This document shows positions 49,032-50,687 of a stretch of 50,687 bases of DNA, one piece after another. This DNA is from Prevotella sp. (GTDB lineage Bacteria; Bacteroidota; Bacteroidia; Bacteroidales; Bacteroidaceae): contig JAFPEE010000153.1 of assembly GCA_017389705.1 (NCBI GenBank), positions 1-50,687 of the forward strand. Direction: 5' to 3'. The notes beneath the pieces were generated by a model. The model saw only the letters and a program-made list of their open reading frames with translations. It searched no databases and was not told the origin of the DNA. Every line of letters begins with the position of its first letter. The stretch's first letter is position 1. The position numbers and the translations under genes were made by a program.

Positions 49032-50375
49032 TCAGACGATGGGCAGGGAGATGCCGTTGATTTTCTGGTAGACGTCGAGTGCATAGACGTCGGTCATGCC
49101 TGAGATGTAGTCGATGACGGCCATCAGACGGGCTTCCAGGTTGTCGGCATCAATGTCGTACTGCGACGACACGCGTCCTATCAGCTGTTGCGAGTAGAAA
49201 CGCCGCGGGTTCATCACGGCCTCTGTCATCTTCTGCATCAGCGTGGCCATAATCTGGTAACCTGACAGCTCCACATCCAATACGGGGCGGCTCCTGTAAA
49301 TCTGTTCGACCGAAATCTTGGCACAGCGCTGGTAGGCCTCCCGTTGTATTGGACTGATATGGTCAATCAGACTCCCTTCAAAGGTGCCAGCCAGAATTTC
49401 GTCCTCGTGTGACACGAAGGCGTTGACGCACTCGTTCTCCAGCTTGCCGATGACGCAGGCGCGCAAATAGACTATCTGCTCGTTCTCGTCCGTCAGCTGC
49501 TCGTCCTCGATGCGCTGCAGGATGTGCTGCTGTGTGGTCTCGTCGAAGAAGTCCAGAAACAGGCGCGACACTTTCTCGTACGACAGGATCTTCAGCTTGT
49601 GGGCATCCTCCAGATCCATGATCTCGTAGCAGATGTCGTCAGCGGCCTCTACCAGATAGACCAGCGGATGGCGGGCATAGCGCAGCGGCTCGCCCGGGGC
49701 CGACTTGCAAATAATGCCCATTTCATCGGCAAGTCGCTGATAGGTCTCCTGCTCACTGATAAAGAATCCGAACTTGCCCTTCTTGCTGGGAGCCAGTGAC
49801 GAGAAGGGATATTTTACGATGCTGGCAATGGTGGAATAGGTCATCACGAAGCCACCGGGACGGCGACCCTTGAACTGGTGCGTCAGCAGACGGAAGGCAT
49901 TGGCATTACCTTCAAAGTGGGTGATGTCTGCCCAGAACTCGGGCGATACCTGCTTCTGCAGCGGACGGCCGTTGCCTTCGGTAAAGAAGGTCTGGATGGC
50001 CTTCTCGCCGGAATGTCCGAAGGGCGGGTTCCCCAGGTCGTGTGCCAGACAGGCTGTGGAGACTATCTGCCCGATTTCCTCAAACAGCGTGCCTTGCAGC
50101 TCGGGGCGTTTCTCCTTGATGAGGCGTCTCGACACGTCGTTGCCCAGCGACATGCCCACGCTGGCCACCTCTAACGAGTGTGTCAGGCGGTTGTGTACAA
50201 ACACGCTGCCAGGCAGGGGGAACACCTGAGTCTTGTTCTGCAGCCTTCTTAAGGGAGCCGAGAATATAAGGCGGTCGTAGTCGCGCTTGAACTCCGTACG
50301 GTCGTCGTGTCGCTCCACGTGGCGGTGCTCCTGCCCCAGCCGTTTATTCGATATCAGTCTTTGCCATTCCATCAT
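49032..50375 (-). CDS. dgt: dGTP triphosphohydrolase (HD domain)
   Basis: 447 residues from ATG 50375 (MMEWQRLISNKRLG). The longer open frame to 50525 is rejected because it runs through the smalltalk gene and its terminator. Dgt hydrolyses dGTP to deoxyguanosine and tripolyphosphate and helps control dNTP pools. HD metal-binding motifs: H in RLTHSLEVA, the HD in CLAHDLGNPPFGHSGE, and the later VYLVEAADDICYEIMDLED. Cytosolic. Its stop is 29 nt from the RAYT stop (convergent). Promoter lies within the upstream terminator. Confidence 0.96.
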   Translation of the reverse strand: MMEWQRLISNKRLGQEHRHVERHDDRTEFKRDYDRLIFSAPLRRLQNKTQVFPLPGSVFVHNRLTHSLEVASVGMSLGNDVSRRLIKEKRPELQGTLFEEIGQIVSTACLAHDLGNPPFGHSGEKAIQTFFTEGNGRPLQKQVSPEFWADITHFEGNANAFRLLTHQFKGRRPGGFVMTYSTIASIVKYPFSSLAPSKKGKFGFFISEQETYQRLADEMGIICKSAPGEPLRYARHPLVYLVEAADDICYEIMDLEDAHKLKILSYEKVSRLFLDFFDETTQQHILQRIEDEQLTDENEQIVYLRACVIGKLENECVNAFVSHEDEILAGTFEGSLIDHISPIQREAYQRCAKISVEQIYRSRPVLDVELSGYQIMATLMQKMTEAVMNPRRFYSQQLIGRVSSQYDIDADNLEARLMAVIDYISGMTDVYALDVYQKINGISLPIV

Positions 50376-50383
50376 ACAGGCTG

Positions 50384-50415
50384 CGAAAGTACGAAAAAAA
50401 AATGGACTGACCAAA
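50384..50415 (-). promoter_or_regulatory. Promoter of dgt, overlapping the smalltalk terminator
   Basis: Minus strand TTTG at 50415-50412, 20-nt spacer, TACTTTCG at 50391-50384 (one change from consensus). The -7 box ends 8 nt before the ATG at 50375. The TTTG is in the loop of the terminator hairpin. Confidence 0.65.
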
Positions 50416-50428
50416 TGCCAGCCCATTT
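50394..50428 (-). terminator. Rho-independent terminator after the smalltalk gene
   Basis: Minus-strand stem AAATGGGCTG (50428-50419) with CAGTCCATTT (50409-50400), one G-T wobble, 9-nt loop, then a run of nine T (50402-50394). It is 12 nt after the smalltalk stop. Confidence 0.85.
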
Positions 50429-50440
50429 TCTTTGGTTTTT

Positions 50441-50539
50441 CTATCCTCCTATGCAGCTCTGCACCATCAAGGACGAGCTGATGGCCGTCAGGATGGTAAT
50501 CAAAATCTGAATGATCTGTTTCCAAGTTTCTTTTTTCAT
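50441..50539 (-). CDS. Smalltalk-type microprotein, 32 aa
   Basis: A 32-residue frame from ATG 50539 to TAG 50441. It starts MKKETWKQIIQILITILTAI and ends MVQSCIGG. This matches the Bacteroidales 'smalltalk protein' family: a short basic start, one membrane helix (about 9-25) and a C-terminal SC motif. Members often sit near genes for HU-type DNA-binding proteins and N-acetylmuramoyl-L-alanine amidases; such genes, if present, would be beyond the window edge. Function unknown. A strong terminator follows. The frame is too short for most gene finders. Confidence 0.85.
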   Translation of the reverse strand: MKKETWKQIIQILITILTAISSSLMVQSCIGG

Positions 50540-50577
50540 TGCTTTCAAGTTTAGTGGTTAGAGTTATAAAAGTTCAC

Positions 50578-50665
50578 ACAGATTTCACGGATTACACAGA
50601 TTTTCTGTGTAGCTAAAGGAGTTTTCAACTCCATCAAAATAATCTGTGCCATCCGTGAGATCTGT
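50578..50665. repeat. Nested inverted-repeat element at the window edge
   Basis: Outer arms 50578-50604 and 50636-50665 match as inverse complements over about 22 of 25 positions (ACAGAT-TCACGGAT-CACAGATT). Inside lie a small perfect hairpin ACACAGA/TCTGTGT (50594-50610) and another GGAGTT/AACTCC (50618-50632). The CACGGATT/CACAGATT wording resembles intergenic repeats common in Bacteroidota genomes. It is upstream of the smalltalk gene. The 148 nt from 50540 to the edge hold no other gene. Confidence 0.75.
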
Positions 50666-50687
50666 ATGACGGGCTTATGTTAAGAGA

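Noticed and set aside
50375-50525. N-terminal extension of dgt to 50525
   Set aside because: It would run through the smalltalk gene, its terminator and the dgt promoter; the family start fits 50375.

Overview
The window looks like chromosomal DNA from a member of the Bacteroidales, most likely Prevotellaceae (Prevotella, Xylanibacter or Segatella type). Grounds: a SusC/SusD pair, BspA-like leucine-rich repeat proteins, Bacteroidota-type promoters (TTTG, about 20 nt, TAnnTTTG) before many genes, a meso-DAP type MurE, and a 32-residue 'smalltalk' microprotein. The gene set (pectate lyase, rhamnose mutarotase, GH3, pullulanase, a CoA-transferase linked to propionate/succinate fermentation) suits a plant-glycan fermenter of the gut or rumen. 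Genus is inference.

Layout. 1-4.6 kb: 3' part of a SusC transporter and its SusD lipoprotein. 4.6-8.2 kb: a palindrome cluster, a GlsB/YeaQ-type membrane protein, and a leftward unit of an unrecognised 215-residue protein plus a secreted GH3 glycosidase. 8.2-10.9 kb: two tandem secreted histidine acid phosphatases (MINPP/phytase-like). 10.9-12.6 kb: leftward U32 (TrhP-like) gene overlapping sufE. 12.6-16.4 kb: a rightward pectin-related unit: small secreted module protein, pectate lyase PL1, C1 cysteine protease lipoprotein, L-rhamnose mutarotase. 16.4-20.2 kb: leftward cysS, acetyl-CoA hydrolase/transferase family gene and trhA/hemolysin III, with period-7 repeat arrays inside and between them. 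20.3-24.1 kb: SF1 helicase and a secreted type I pullulanase whose reading frames overlap by 71 nt.

24.2-39.6 kb: a full leftward dcw division and cell-wall cluster, in transcription order mraZ-rsmH-ftsL-ftsI-murE-mraY-murD-ftsW-murG-murC-ftsQ-ftsA-ftsZ. murF and ddl are absent. A triple GTGGR operator with 10-bp period sits upstream of mraZ, as expected for MraZ autoregulation. 39.7-43.8 kb: a divergent unit with two acyltransferases resembling the Bacteroides glycine-lipid enzymes GlsA and GlsB, plus a secreted beta-helix protein. 43.9-47.4 kb: two leftward BspA-like LRR genes. 47.5-49.0 kb: a truncated lipoprotein gene and a REP-associated tyrosine transposase (RAYT) island with three copies of a 27-nt REP-like sequence. 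49.0-50.7 kb: dgt, a smalltalk microgene, and a nested inverted repeat.

No tRNA, rRNA, CRISPR array or phage was seen. I see no clear new multi-gene system. The most unusual signals are the REP copies that supply the C-terminal codons of three reading frames, the period-7 arrays in and around cysS, a free-standing copy of a module usually fused to secreted proteins, and a dgt promoter that overlaps the upstream terminator.
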